The translations under genes and the position numbers were made by a program. DNA of 42,731 nucleotides from Micrococcales bacterium 73-13. GTDB lineage: Bacteria > Actinomycetota > Actinomycetes > Actinomycetales > Microbacteriaceae. Positions within the stretch are counted from its first letter, which is position 1. Each line of letters starts with the position of its first letter. Location: NCBI GenBank assembly GCA_001898855.1, contig MKVN01000041.1:1-42731 (forward strand), read 5' to 3'. The notes under the pieces were generated by a model, which was not told where the DNA came from, did no database searches, and saw only the letters and a program-made list of their open reading frames with translations. Positions 1 to 7,648 of the stretch are shown piece by piece.

Positions 1-81
1 GCAGCCGGGTCGAGGTCGGTGCGGAAACCACGGGGATGTCGGGGGTCTTGGCGAGACTTGACTTGTGACTGGAGGTGGATG

Positions 82-312
82 GTGAACGATCGCGGCTACA
101 TTCCCGGTAACCCATCTGGCCTGCCCGGATACGACGCTCCCGGCGAGGAGGCCTATGCCGCGTCCATCGACACCGACGAGGACCATGACCTCGTTCCCGC
201 TCCGCCCCGGCCGATCCAGCTGATCGCGCCTTCCGTCCCTCGGGCCTCGCGGTACTGGATCTGGTTCATCGCCGCGGCCGTGCTGATCGGCTTCCTCGGA
301 TTCATGCTCTGA
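82..312 (+). CDS. Small single-pass membrane protein, unrecognised
   Basis: A protein of about 76 residues that I do not recognise. The first two thirds are hydrophilic, acidic and rich in Pro and Gly (residues about 1-55). The C-terminus is one hydrophobic segment beginning YWIWFIAAAVLIG, and the chain ends two residues after it. This suggests a tail-anchored or single-pass membrane protein with its bulk in the cytoplasm. A GGAGG at 71-75 lies 6 bases before a GTG at 82 and only 3 bases before an overlapping in-frame ATG at 79, so I prefer GTG 82, which costs one residue. Codon use is visibly less GC-biased than in genes after 3100, in line with the island-like character of this end. The open frame extends to 19 but has no ribosome site there. 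Function unknown. Confidence 0.55.
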   Translation: MNDRGYIPGNPSGLPGYDAPGEEAYAASIDTDEDHDLVPAPPRPIQLIAPSVPRASRYWIWFIAAAVLIGFLGFML

Positions 313-473
313 GAGGCTCCACGCCGCTCTTGCGGTGACCGCAGCATCGCCCGAGGTGGTACAAGAGTTGGAACGCGGCTCAGTGGGAGGGCGTAGCGGA
401 GATGCTGGCCCGTTACGGCTCCCACGCATAGGCGACCTTAGGTCGCATGGAATGGACGAAGTGTTGGCTACGG

Positions 474-1808
474 CTAGACCAAGTTGATGACGGCCGTCTT
501 CGACGCGAGCAAATGCCCGACGGGCAGCACTCCCCGAACCCGTCCATCCTCCCACCAGTAGTGGGCGGCGTCGGGGAAGTGGTCGGGGTCGAGGCGATGT
601 AGGGCATTGGGGTTGTGGTAGATCTGTAGACCGTCGATCCAGCGTTCCTCGTAGCCCTCCGAGACCTCACGCGCGAACGCAACCCATCCGTCCGGCTGTA
701 GCTCATGACCAGAGTGAAGGATCTTCGCCCTGCTCTCTCCGAGGCCTGCGCCGGTGCCGATCCGATTGAACTTCGAGAGCGTGCCGTTCGCGTTGAACAG
801 CACTGCCGAGACATGCTCGGACCCCGGCTCGGCGAAGAAGTTCGAGTCGATGACCTTCTCGCCCCAGGTGTGATGCGTCACGGGTGTAGCCGGTTCGCCC
901 GGCTGACCCTCCTCGCCGGCGCCGTAGAGGTAGCGCGCGAGAGACTGGCCGCTATAGGTCATCGACATAGGCTCGTGGAAGTCCTGGATCCCGATCACGA
1001 ACGGGAGGGACTCCCACCACGGCTTCTCCCAATAATGCTTTCCGAGCTTGGCCGTGAGCGGTCCGGCAAAACGGATCGGCAGGTAGTTGTCAACGTAGTC
1101 CTGGACAGCTGCTCGGGTCGTCGGTCGCATGGATGGCAGCAGCGCTCCGCTCGCATCCCTGGACGGATTGATCGTCGTGGCCTCGACAAGCACCCTGCCG
1201 ACTAGGCTTCGAGCTCGGAAGTCAGGAGCGGGGGACGGCTGGACGACCTCGTGGCCGGCCTCCACAAGCGTCGCGAACAGATACAACTCCCATACCCGAG
1301 CATCGAACCCGTCGGATTGGAACTGCTGCACGAAGTTCCCGTCTTGGTTCTCGTACCAGCGCATGAAAATGCCGACCAGCTCACGCGCCGCCCGCCATCC
1401 GTCCGAATTCGCGAGTTGGACGAACCCGGGGTCCAACCTCGCCTCAGCAACCTCCGGGACGAAAAAATCGATCGGCTTGCCCTCGTCGCCTTGGACCCGA
1501 CGGCGATCGAGATCCTCGAGGACCTCACAAGCACGTGTGTCGACATCGGTCCGAGCCTCGTCGGCAGACGCGACGAACGCCGTTTGTCCGATCCATCTGT
1601 ACCGACCACTGAGATCCGCAGCCATCAGGACTACCGAGTACTCGTTGTCGGTGTCGCGAATCATTGCGGCGAATAGTTCAGCTTCACCAGCCTCGAACCA
1701 CTCGACTTCCTCACCGAATAGCGGCAACTCCGGACGTCGCGCATAGCCGGCGAACGCGTTGAAGCGTTGACGGGAAATCGATTTCGCAGAGAACGCAGAT
1801 TTGGTCAC
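474..1808 (-). CDS. Hypothetical protein with a possible PD-(D/E)XK-like core
   Basis: A 444-residue protein, starting at GTG 1808 without an obvious Shine-Dalgarno sequence. No signal peptide or membrane segment is visible. The middle contains WELYLFATLVEAGHEVVQ (from about residue 173), then PDF at 195-197 and VEATT at 208-212. The helix glutamate, the PD and the E-x-x on a following strand have the order of a PD-(D/E)XK nuclease core, but the usual lysine is not obvious (the position reads T). This is a weak structural inference, not a family assignment. It may instead belong to uncharacterised proteins annotated in actinobacterial islands with no known role. Codon use is less GC-rich than in genes after 3100. 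It reads away from the tRNA-Gly remnant and sits near a NERD-domain gene, a neighbourhood typical of mobile or defence cargo. Confidence 0.75.
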   Translation of the reverse strand: MTKSAFSAKSISRQRFNAFAGYARRPELPLFGEEVEWFEAGEAELFAAMIRDTDNEYSVVLMAADLSGRYRWIGQTAFVASADEARTDVDTRACEVLEDLDRRRVQGDEGKPIDFFVPEVAEARLDPGFVQLANSDGWRAARELVGIFMRWYENQDGNFVQQFQSDGFDARVWELYLFATLVEAGHEVVQPSPAPDFRARSLVGRVLVEATTINPSRDASGALLPSMRPTTRAAVQDYVDNYLPIRFAGPLTAKLGKHYWEKPWWESLPFVIGIQDFHEPMSMTYSGQSLARYLYGAGEEGQPGEPATPVTHHTWGEKVIDSNFFAEPGSEHVSAVLFNANGTLSKFNRIGTGAGLGESRAKILHSGHELQPDGWVAFAREVSEGYEERWIDGLQIYHNPNALHRLDPDHFPDAAHYWWEDGRVRGVLPVGHLLASKTAVINLV

Positions 1809-2052
1809 AAGTTATCCATGGAGCAGGCCGAAAGACACCACCAATACTGCCGCGTTTCACGCCATGTCCGCTCACGCCGGGCATACAGCTTGTGGTCGCG
1901 GGACAATAGGGCGAGGGGCCGCCCTAGGGCCGGCCGATCGATGACGTCTGGCGCGCGACGCCTGCCTCCACGTGAGGCGAGGTTTTCGACCAGCGTCTCC
2001 GTGCCGTACACCGGCGAGTACGCCGGAATCGGTTTCCATTTCTGGCCGGATG

Positions 2053-2098
2053 TGGAGGGGCGGACGGGAATCGGACCCGCGTAGTTTGTTTGGAAGAC
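2053..2098 (-). pseudogene. 3' half of tRNA-Gly(UCC), probable attachment-site scar
   Basis: Read on the minus strand, this stretch has the 3' half of a tRNA in correct order and length: anticodon loop CTTCCAA (anticodon TCC, Gly), 3' anticodon stem ACAAA, variable CTAC, T stem GCGGG, T loop TCCGATT, T stem CCCGT, a 7-base acceptor strand CCGCCCC, discriminator T and encoded CCA. The 5' half is missing: the bases before the loop (AATAGT) pair poorly and no D arm or matching 5' acceptor GGGGCGG follows upstream. Identity starting in the anticodon loop and running to CCA is what tyrosine-recombinase integration at a tRNA gene leaves behind. The gene-free stretch 1809-2130 holds this scar and a perfect CCGGCG-AGTA-CGCCGG hairpin at 2011-2026; I see nothing else there. 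Confidence 0.65.
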
Positions 2099-2130
2099 TA
2101 TTCCTGCGGGCACGGGCCGGCGGAGGGGCA

Positions 2131-2778
2131 ATGGACGAGGAGCAGGGAACCGCCGGCGGCTCGGCCCGCCGCGAGTATGAGCGCCGCCGAGCCAAGGACG
2201 AGCAGCACATTCGTCAACGGTGGGGGCGCTTCGGCGGCATCGCCGTCGCGCTCTCCGATGAGCCTCAGAGCACCCGTGCTTGGAGCAGCGGCGCGGCGGG
2301 GGAGGAGCGCGTCGGTGCCGGTCTGGATGGCATCGCCTCAGCGAAGATTCGCGTGCTGCACGACCGCCGAATCCCGGGTACCCGCGCCAACATCGACCAC
2401 CTTGTTATCACGCCGGGCGGCATCTGGGTGGTCGACTCGAAGCGCTACAAGGGCCGGCCGGAGCTGCGCGTCGAGGGCGGAATCCTGCGTCCACGAGTCG
2501 AGAAGCTCGTCGTCGGAGGCCGCGACAAGACCAAGCTCGTCGACGGCGTCGAGTGGCAGGTCGAGCAGGTCCGCTCCATGGCGGACGCCGTCCCGGTCAT
2601 TGGGGCCCTTTGCTTCGTGGAAGCGGACTGGCCGCTGATCGGGGGCTCCTTCAGGCTGCGTGGCGTCGAAGTGCTCTGGCCGAAGAAGCTCGTCGACAAG
2701 CTGAGTGCATCGACCGGCACCGTCGACGTCGAGGCAACGACCTCGATCCTTGCGGCCCGGTTCCGCAGCGCGATTTGA
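2131..2778 (+). CDS. NERD (nuclease-related domain) protein
   Basis: A 215-residue protein whose centre matches the NERD domain, a relative of PD-(D/E)XK nucleases. Visible core: GEER (57-60), HDRRIPGTRANIDH (77-90) and VVDSKRYKG (100-108). E58 or E59, D89 and the D102-x-K104 pair are the expected metal and catalytic positions, so the active site looks intact. The N-terminus (1-50) is charged and Arg-rich. The start is ATG 2131, with GGAGG at 2122-2126 four bases upstream; the frame is open further upstream but runs through the tRNA remnant. No membrane segment is seen, unlike some NERD proteins. It begins 32 bases beyond the tRNA-Gly scar and reads away from it, consistent with cargo of an integrated element. 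NERD proteins are presumed DNA-processing enzymes; the actual substrate is unknown. Confidence 0.85.
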   Translation: MDEEQGTAGGSARREYERRRAKDEQHIRQRWGRFGGIAVALSDEPQSTRAWSSGAAGEERVGAGLDGIASAKIRVLHDRRIPGTRANIDHLVITPGGIWVVDSKRYKGRPELRVEGGILRPRVEKLVVGGRDKTKLVDGVEWQVEQVRSMADAVPVIGALCFVEADWPLIGGSFRLRGVEVLWPKKLVDKLSASTGTVDVEATTSILAARFRSAI

Positions 2779-2840
2779 CCCCCACCAGAAACCCGGCATT
2801 TACTCCCCGAAATCACTCGATCCACCCCGAGCCGACCCGA

Positions 2841-2980
2841 TACACTAGCCCCACGGCGTCAGCCTGGAATCCCTGATCAGACTAGGAATCCCGGCGGATT
2901 CCGAGGCCAAGCGAGCTAAGGCGAGACCCCGAGAAACCCTCCAAGGGGTCGCAGGCTCAAATCCCTCGCTTTCCCCGACA
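2841..2980 (+). ncRNA. Candidate structured RNA or eroded tRNA-like element
   Basis: In the gene-free stretch 2779-3131, a -10-like TACACT (2841-2846) precedes about 125 bases of dense base pairing. A perfect 7-bp hairpin has arms GGAATCC and GGATTCC around CGGC (2885-2902), and GCCT/AGGC-flanked GGAATC at 2862-2870 could pair with the same GATTCC instead. GACCCC (2925-2930) pairs with GGGGTC (2945-2950), and GCGAG (2921-2925) can pair with CTCGC (2965-2969). The segment ends with a T-arm-like GGCTCAAATCC (2954-2964). It resembles no RNA family I can name: not tmRNA, SRP RNA or an intact tRNA. Either a small RNA or a decayed tRNA/attachment region is possible. I see nothing in the remaining parts of 2779-3131. 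Confidence 0.3.
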
Positions 2981-3131
2981 TGGCGCCCGCATCGCCCTAG
3001 ACACCCACTCGATCGGCGTGCCAGCGATGCACGCCTACATCGTCGGTCTCCGCGAGCCGGGCCAGAGCCCGAGCCGAGGCCGCACTCCCGATCGGTCTCG
3101 ACGGGGCGCCACGACCGGCGCTGCCCGCCCG

Positions 3132-4151
3132 CTACTTCTTCGCGTCCTTGACCACCGTGGCGTCGAACACCTTGCCGAAGTCCGGCAGGCCGGTGCGGCC
3201 GGAGGCGACGAGCGCGTCGGTCATCGGCCCGGCGAGCGCCGCGGGGTCCATCGCGAGCAGGCCGTTCGAGGCGGTGTAGGCGCTCTGGATGAGCGGGATC
3301 ATCGCGTCGAGCGAGGCGACCTGGGTCGGCTCGTCGAGGCCGAGGTCGGCTCCGTAGGAGGCGATGACCGTCTTCGCCGCCGCGGTGGTGTCGTCGATCG
3401 TCGCCTGCCAGCCCCGCTGGGTGGCGCGCACGAAGCCGACCACGGCGTCGCGGTGCTCCTCGAAGAAGGAGCGGGTCGTGACGATCAGCCCAGCGTAGGA
3501 CTCGAAGCCGAGGTCCGCGAAGGTCACGGTGTTCACGTCGATGCCCTGCAGCTGGTAGGGGATCGGCTGGTTCGTGACATAGGCGTAGTACGCGTCGATC
3601 TGGCCGTCGAACAGCGGCGCGGCGTCGTAGCCGACGCGGACGTCCTCCCAGTCGGGCTGCAGTCCGTTGACCTTGAACAGCGTGTCGATGTCGGCGGTGC
3701 CGGACTCGTCCGTGCCGATGCGCAGGCCCACGAGGTCCTCGGCGCTCTTCACCGTCAGCGGCGGCACGGTCATCAGGCCGGCCGGCGACTGCTGGTAGAG
3801 CGCGCCGACGACGACGAGGTCGGCGCCGGTGCCGATCGCGTCGACGAAGCGCGCGAGGTTCGAGACGATGCCGATCTCCGCGCCGCCGCCGGCGATGACC
3901 GCCGCGGTCGAGGCCACGTCGCTGCCGTCCAGGAAATCGACCTCGAGCCCCTCCTCGGCGTAGTAGCCGTCGGCGTCCGCGACGAACATGCCCGCGAAGC
4001 CGGTGTCCTTGACCCAGTCGAGCTGGAACGAGATGGCGGTGGCGCCCTCCGGGCCGGGCGCGTTCCCGCCGCCCGAGCAGCCGACGAGAGCGAGCCCCGC
4101 GGCGGCGAGGGCGACGACGCCGGCGAGGGCGCGGGATCGGATCCGAGGCAC
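3132..4151 (-). CDS. ABC transporter substrate-binding lipoprotein, NMT1/THI5-like
   Basis: A 339-residue extracytoplasmic solute-binding protein. The signal peptide ends in a lipobox LVGC with Cys25, so it should be a membrane-anchored lipoprotein. The mature part opens with FQLDWVKDTGFAGMFVA and GYYAEEGLEV, the pattern of the NMT1/THI5-like family, whose members bind pyrimidine (HMP), riboflavin, sulfonate or related aromatic ligands. The substrate cannot be read from sequence. GTG 4151 is chosen because AAGGAG lies 7 bases upstream and the signal peptide starts properly; a 30-residue extension to 4241 is unlikely. It follows the LysR gene on the same strand. Its ATPase and permease lie on the opposite strand beyond LysR, and both units carry the same promoter architecture, which suggests co-regulation. 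Confidence 0.9.
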   Translation of the reverse strand: MPRIRSRALAGVVALAAAGLALVGCSGGGNAPGPEGATAISFQLDWVKDTGFAGMFVADADGYYAEEGLEVDFLDGSDVASTAAVIAGGGAEIGIVSNLARFVDAIGTGADLVVVGALYQQSPAGLMTVPPLTVKSAEDLVGLRIGTDESGTADIDTLFKVNGLQPDWEDVRVGYDAAPLFDGQIDAYYAYVTNQPIPYQLQGIDVNTVTFADLGFESYAGLIVTTRSFFEEHRDAVVGFVRATQRGWQATIDDTTAAAKTVIASYGADLGLDEPTQVASLDAMIPLIQSAYTASNGLLAMDPAALAGPMTDALVASGRTGLPDFGKVFDATVVKDAKK

Positions 4152-4188
4152 GGCGGTCTCCTTCGAGGGTGCGGGGAGGGTCGCTGCG

Positions 4189-4249
4189 ACTCTAGGCAGC
4201 CGTCGCCCCGCGACTCCAATCCGTTGTGCCAATGCGCTCATAAGCGGAT
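4189..4249 (-). promoter_or_regulatory. Promoter of the binding-protein gene with probable LysR site
   Basis: On the minus strand: an imperfect palindrome ATCCGC-TTATGA-GCGCAT (4249-4232), then 18 bases after TTATGA a -35-like TTGGAG (4219-4214), then 19 bases, then a -10-like TAGAGT (4194-4189). The promoter of the divergent ATPase operon has the same elements with the same two spacings, which makes a shared regulator, presumably the LysR protein encoded between them, the simplest explanation. Confidence 0.55.
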
Positions 4250-4293
4250 CGAATGACGTCGGCTCCGGGCCCGAGCCGGGGCGGGTGACGGGC

Positions 4294-5211
4294 TCAACCG
4301 CCCTGCGCCGTGATCCGCTCCACCATGGCCGACGCCGTCCGCAGCACGCCCGCGCGGCGATCTCCGGCGAGCAGCCCGAGGCCGAGCGCGACGGCGTCGA
4401 GGTCGACGATCCGGCGGGCGACGACGTCCCCGCGCTGGTAGACGTCGGGCACCGCCGCGGTCGTGATCGCCATGCCGCGGTGCGCGGCGACGAACGCGTA
4501 CATCTCGTCGACGGTCGCCTTCGGCGGGCCGACGACGCGCCCGATCGGCGCGGCCTCGGGACGGGGCAGGCCCAGCCAGAGCTCGCGGAACCCGACCGGG
4601 CCGTCCTCGAAGCCGGGGTCGAGGATCGGCTCCCCGGCGAGATCGGCGAGCCGCACCTCGGGACGGGCGGCGAGCGGGTGGTCGACGGGCAGCAGCGCGA
4701 CCCGGTCGACGCGCGCGAGCTCGCGCAGCACGCACTGCGGCAGCTCGGCGCCGAGCGGGTACTGCAGCAGCGCCAGGTCCGCCGAGCCGTCGACGAGCGC
4801 CTCGTGCTCGCGCCCCCACGCCAGCTGCACGGCGACCACCTCGATGCCGTCCGCGCCGGAGGTGAGCGCCGCGTCGAGCAGCGCGGGGGGCGTGCCGGGG
4901 GAGAAGCCGATCGTGATGACCTGCCGCCGCGGGCTGCTCGCGGCGCGGCGCGTGCGGGCCTCGGCGCGCTCGGCGGCGGCGATCAGCGCGAGCGCCTCGG
5001 GCAGCAGCGTGGCTCCCGCGGCCGTCACGAGCACGCCGGTGCTCGGGTCACGACGGTTCCGCTCGACGAGGCGGCAGCCGAGCTCCCGCTCCAGCCGGGC
5101 GATGCCCTGGCTCAGCGCCGGCTGCGAGATCCGCAGCTCCCGTGCCGCGATCGTGAACGAGCGCGTGTCGACGACGGCGACGAACCGGCGCAGCAGCTCG
5201 AGGTCCAGCAC
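4294..5211 (-). CDS. LysR-family transcriptional regulator
   Basis: A 305-residue LysR-type regulator. The N-terminal winged helix-turn-helix is plain: LELLRRFVAVVDTRSFTIAA, then RISQPALSQGIARLERELGC (about residues 4-50). Two periplasmic-binding-protein-like effector subdomains follow, including DLALLQYPLG and DHPLAARPEVRLADL. The start is GTG 5211, with GGAGG five bases upstream; the longer open frame to 5340 would run into the divergent promoter. It sits between the binding-protein gene (same strand, 142 bases on) and the divergent ATPase-permease-enzyme operon. LysR regulators usually activate a divergent operon in response to a pathway metabolite and repress themselves. Matching TTATGA-centred sites upstream of both flanking transcription units support it as the local regulator. 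Confidence 0.92.
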   Translation of the reverse strand: MLDLELLRRFVAVVDTRSFTIAARELRISQPALSQGIARLERELGCRLVERNRRDPSTGVLVTAAGATLLPEALALIAAAERAEARTRRAASSPRRQVITIGFSPGTPPALLDAALTSGADGIEVVAVQLAWGREHEALVDGSADLALLQYPLGAELPQCVLRELARVDRVALLPVDHPLAARPEVRLADLAGEPILDPGFEDGPVGFRELWLGLPRPEAAPIGRVVGPPKATVDEMYAFVAAHRGMAITTAAVPDVYQRGDVVARRIVDLDAVALGLGLLAGDRRAGVLRTASAMVERITAQGG

Positions 5212-5243
5212 GGCCGCCTCCAGGGCTCGGCGGAGGTTATTCA

Positions 5244-5304
5244 CCGATCTTATGACATCAGTGGGCACGCGCATTGGAGACCGATGCGGCGCTGCGCCTA
5301 CAGT
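5244..5304 (+). promoter_or_regulatory. Promoter of the ABC/catabolic operon with probable LysR site
   Basis: TTATGA (5250-5255) flanked by inverted GAT/ATC arms, then 18 bases, TTGGAG (5274-5279), 19 bases, TACAGT (5299-5304). The TTATGA centre lies about 59 bases before the expected transcription start near 5311, a normal activator position for LysR proteins. Spacings and hexamers match the promoter at 4189-4249 on the other strand. Confidence 0.55.
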
Positions 5305-5333
5305 CGGCTCGACACACCTCGGGAGGACGGTCC

Positions 5334-6125
5334 ATGGCACCGACGGGCATCGCGCTGTCCGGCATCCGGAAGCGCTTCGTCTCCCGCTCGACGCAGGTCC
5401 AGGCCCTGGACGACTTCTCGCTCGAGGTCTCCGGAGGCGAGTTCGTCGCCCTGCTCGGCCCCTCCGGCTGCGGCAAGTCGACCGTGCTGCGCATCGCCGC
5501 CGGGCTGGAGCGGGCCGACGAGGGCTCGGTCGCCGTCGACGGCACCAAGCCGCAGCGGCTCGGCCGGGACGGAGGGCTCGCGGTCGCCTTCCAGGACAAC
5601 GCGCTGCTGCCGTGGCTCTCCGTCCGGGACAACATCGCGCTGCCGTACCGCCTGACCCGGCGCCGCGTCGAGCCGGAGCGCATCGAGGCGCTCATCGAGC
5701 TGGTCGGGCTCTCCGGCTTCGCCCGCGCCCGCCCCGGCGAGCTCTCCGGCGGCATGCGCCAGCGCGTGTCCATCGCCCGATCGCTCGTGCTGCGCCCGCG
5801 CGTCCTGCTCCTCGACGAGCCGTTCGGCGCGCTCGACGCGGTCACCCGCCACCGGCTGAACGTCGAGCTCGCCCGCATCCTGGACGCGGAGCGCTCGACG
5901 ACGCTGCTCGTGACCCACTCGGTCGAGGAGGCGCTGTTCCTCGCGGATCGCGTGGTCGTCATGACCGGGCGGCCCGGCCGGGTCAAGCTGACGATGCCGG
6001 TGCCGTTCCCGCGCCAGCGCGAGCGGTCGATCCTCGCCGACCCCGGCTTCCTCCGCCTGGCCGCGGAGCTCACCGCCGCCCTCGACGAGGACGATCCCAC
6101 CGCGGCGGCGGGGGAGCCGGCGTGA
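5334..6125 (+). CDS. ABC transporter ATP-binding protein, nitrate/sulfonate/HMP type
   Basis: A 263-residue ABC ATPase of the SsuB/TauB/NrtD/ThiZ-like group that energises import with NMT1/THI5-type binding proteins. Walker A is GPSGCGKST (42-50), the Q-loop is FQDNALLPWL (from 86), the signature is LSGGMRQR (137-144), Walker B is VLLLDEP (157-163) with DE at 161-162, and the switch histidine is H195 in THS. All catalytic positions are present. ATG 5334 has GGGAGG at 5321-5326. It is the first gene of a tightly coupled operon; its stop overlaps the permease start by 4 bases (GTGA). It should act at the inner face of the membrane with the fused permease. Confidence 0.95.
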   Translation: MAPTGIALSGIRKRFVSRSTQVQALDDFSLEVSGGEFVALLGPSGCGKSTVLRIAAGLERADEGSVAVDGTKPQRLGRDGGLAVAFQDNALLPWLSVRDNIALPYRLTRRRVEPERIEALIELVGLSGFARARPGELSGGMRQRVSIARSLVLRPRVLLLDEPFGALDAVTRHRLNVELARILDAERSTTLLVTHSVEEALFLADRVVVMTGRPGRVKLTMPVPFPRQRERSILADPGFLRLAAELTAALDEDDPTAAAGEPA

Positions 6126-7648
6126 GCACGCGCCTCGGCGCCCGGCTCGGCCTCGGGGTGCTCGGCGTCCTGCTGCTGCTCGCGCTCTGGCAGCTGGTCG
6201 GCGTCACGGACCTGCTCGGCCGCTCGATCCCGCCGCCGACCGAGGTCGCCGGCACGCTCGTCGACCGCGCCGACCTGCTCGGCCGCGCCGCCTCGGCGAC
6301 CGGCCTGCGCGCCCTCGTCGGCGGCCTGATCGGCCTCGCGATCGGCCTCGCGGTCGCCGCGATCACCGCGTTCCTGCCCTCGACGACGAGCGTCGTGGTG
6401 CGCACCGCGGTGCTCGTCAACGCGATCCCGATCGTCGCGATCGGCCCGGTGCTGATGAGCCTGCCGACGCGCCCGGTGATCCCGGAGGTCTTCGCGGCGC
6501 TCTCGGTGCTGTTCAGCACGGTCGTCGTCGCGAGCGACGGCTTCCGCTCCGCGGCCTCCTCCAGCCGGGACGTGTTCCGCCTGCACGGCGCCTCCGCGGG
6601 CGTCCGGTTCCTCCGGCTCCAGCTGCCGAGCGCCGCGCCCGCCCTCGCCGACGCACTGCGCCTGGCGGTCCCGGCCGCGCTGCTCGGCGCCGTGCTCGGC
6701 GAGTGGTTCGGCGCCGATCGCGGGCTCGGCGTCGTGATGGTCTCCTCGATGCGGAACATCCAGTACGCGCAGCTCTGGGCGGCGGCCGTCGTCTGCGTCG
6801 TCATCTCGCTGGCCGGCTACGCGATCGCGACCGCGCTGGAGCGGCTCGCGTCCCGCCGCTTCGGCCGCGAGGGCGTCGCGGGCGCCGAGGCGCCGCGGAT
6901 GCGCCGGGCGACCGGCGTGCTGCTCGGGATCGCGGTCCCGGTCGCGCTGATCGTGCTCTGGCAGCTCTGGATCTCCCTCGGCCAGGTGCCGCTCATCGTC
7001 GCGCCGAGCCCGCTCGCGGTGCTCGGCGCGCTCGCCGCCGGCCCGGGGGACTACCTCGCCGCGGCCGGGATCACGCTCGCGATCGCCGCGGGCGGCGTCG
7101 CGATCGGCGGCCTGATCGGACTGCTGCTGGCGGTCGTGGTGTCGCTCGTGCCGTGGCTGTCCGCGATGCTCTCGCCGCTGTCCCTGCTCATCCCGACGGT
7201 GCCGATCGTGGTGTTCATCCCGATCGTCGGCAGCGTGTTCGGCTACGGCCCGGTCACGGTCGTCGTCTCCTGCGTGCTGATGGCGTTCTTCCCGGTGTAC
7301 GTGCTCGCGCTGAGCGGCCTGCGGGCGCGGCCGGCGGGCAGCGACGACGTGTTCCGGCTGCACGGCGCCGGCCGGCTCACCGTGCTCGCCCGGCTCGCGC
7401 TGCCCGCGTCGGTGCCGTCGCTGCTGCTGGCGCTGCGCCTCGCGGCGGCGAACGCGATCCTGATCGGCATCAGCGCCGAGTGGCTGATGGGCCAGGGCGG
7501 CCTCGGCCGGCTGCTCAGCGAGCGCCGCGTCGCGCTGGACACGCCGGGGTCCTGGGCGGCGGTCGCCGTCGCGGTCGCCCTGTCGGTCGCCGCGTACGCG
7601 GGGGCGAGCCGACTGGAGCGCTCCGCGGCGAGGCGGTGGCGCTCGTGA
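6122..7648 (+). CDS. Fused two-domain ABC transporter permease
   Basis: A 508-residue permease made of two consecutive BPD_transp_1-type domains. The first half (about 1-255) and the second (about 265-508) each carry membrane helices and a cytoplasmic coupling loop of the family: DVFRLHGAS with EWFGADRGLG (about residue 193) in the first, and DVFRLHGAG with EWLMGQGGLG (about 452) in the second. Most relatives use one permease polypeptide as a homodimer or two separate genes; here both halves are joined, so one chain should form the whole channel. The GTG start at 6122 overlaps the ATPase stop. The stop overlaps the GTG of the next gene, indicating translational coupling. The halves are divergent, so the duplication is not recent. 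Confidence 0.92.
   Translation: MSTRLGARLGLGVLGVLLLLALWQLVGVTDLLGRSIPPPTEVAGTLVDRADLLGRAASATGLRALVGGLIGLAIGLAVAAITAFLPSTTSVVVRTAVLVNAIPIVAIGPVLMSLPTRPVIPEVFAALSVLFSTVVVASDGFRSAASSSRDVFRLHGASAGVRFLRLQLPSAAPALADALRLAVPAALLGAVLGEWFGADRGLGVVMVSSMRNIQYAQLWAAAVVCVVISLAGYAIATALERLASRRFGREGVAGAEAPRMRRATGVLLGIAVPVALIVLWQLWISLGQVPLIVAPSPLAVLGALAAGPGDYLAAAGITLAIAAGGVAIGGLIGLLLAVVVSLVPWLSAMLSPLSLLIPTVPIVVFIPIVGSVFGYGPVTVVVSCVLMAFFPVYVLALSGLRARPAGSDDVFRLHGAGRLTVLARLALPASVPSLLLALRLAAANAILIGISAEWLMGQGGLGRLLSERRVALDTPGSWAAVAVAVALSVAAYAGASRLERSAARRWRS

Noticed and set aside
1805..2131. A 108-codon minus-strand frame whose stop overlaps the GTG of the 444-aa gene
   Set aside because: It runs through the tRNA-Gly remnant, has Arg-rich composition and no ribosome site; the overlap is probably accidental.
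3018..4256. A 412-codon open frame on the plus strand opposite the binding-protein gene
   Set aside because: Arg/Asp/Gly-rich antisense translation of a well-supported lipoprotein gene; an artefact of high GC.
3132..5333. TPP riboswitch expected for a thiamine/HMP-type importer
   Set aside because: I looked for the CTGAGA and related conserved loops upstream of both transporter units and found none, so a thiamine-precursor role is not supported.
5212..5340. N-terminal extension of the LysR protein to ATG 5340
   Set aside because: Would overlap the divergent ATPase start and both operator and promoter elements; GTG 5211 has a proper GGAGG and matches the usual LysR N-terminus.
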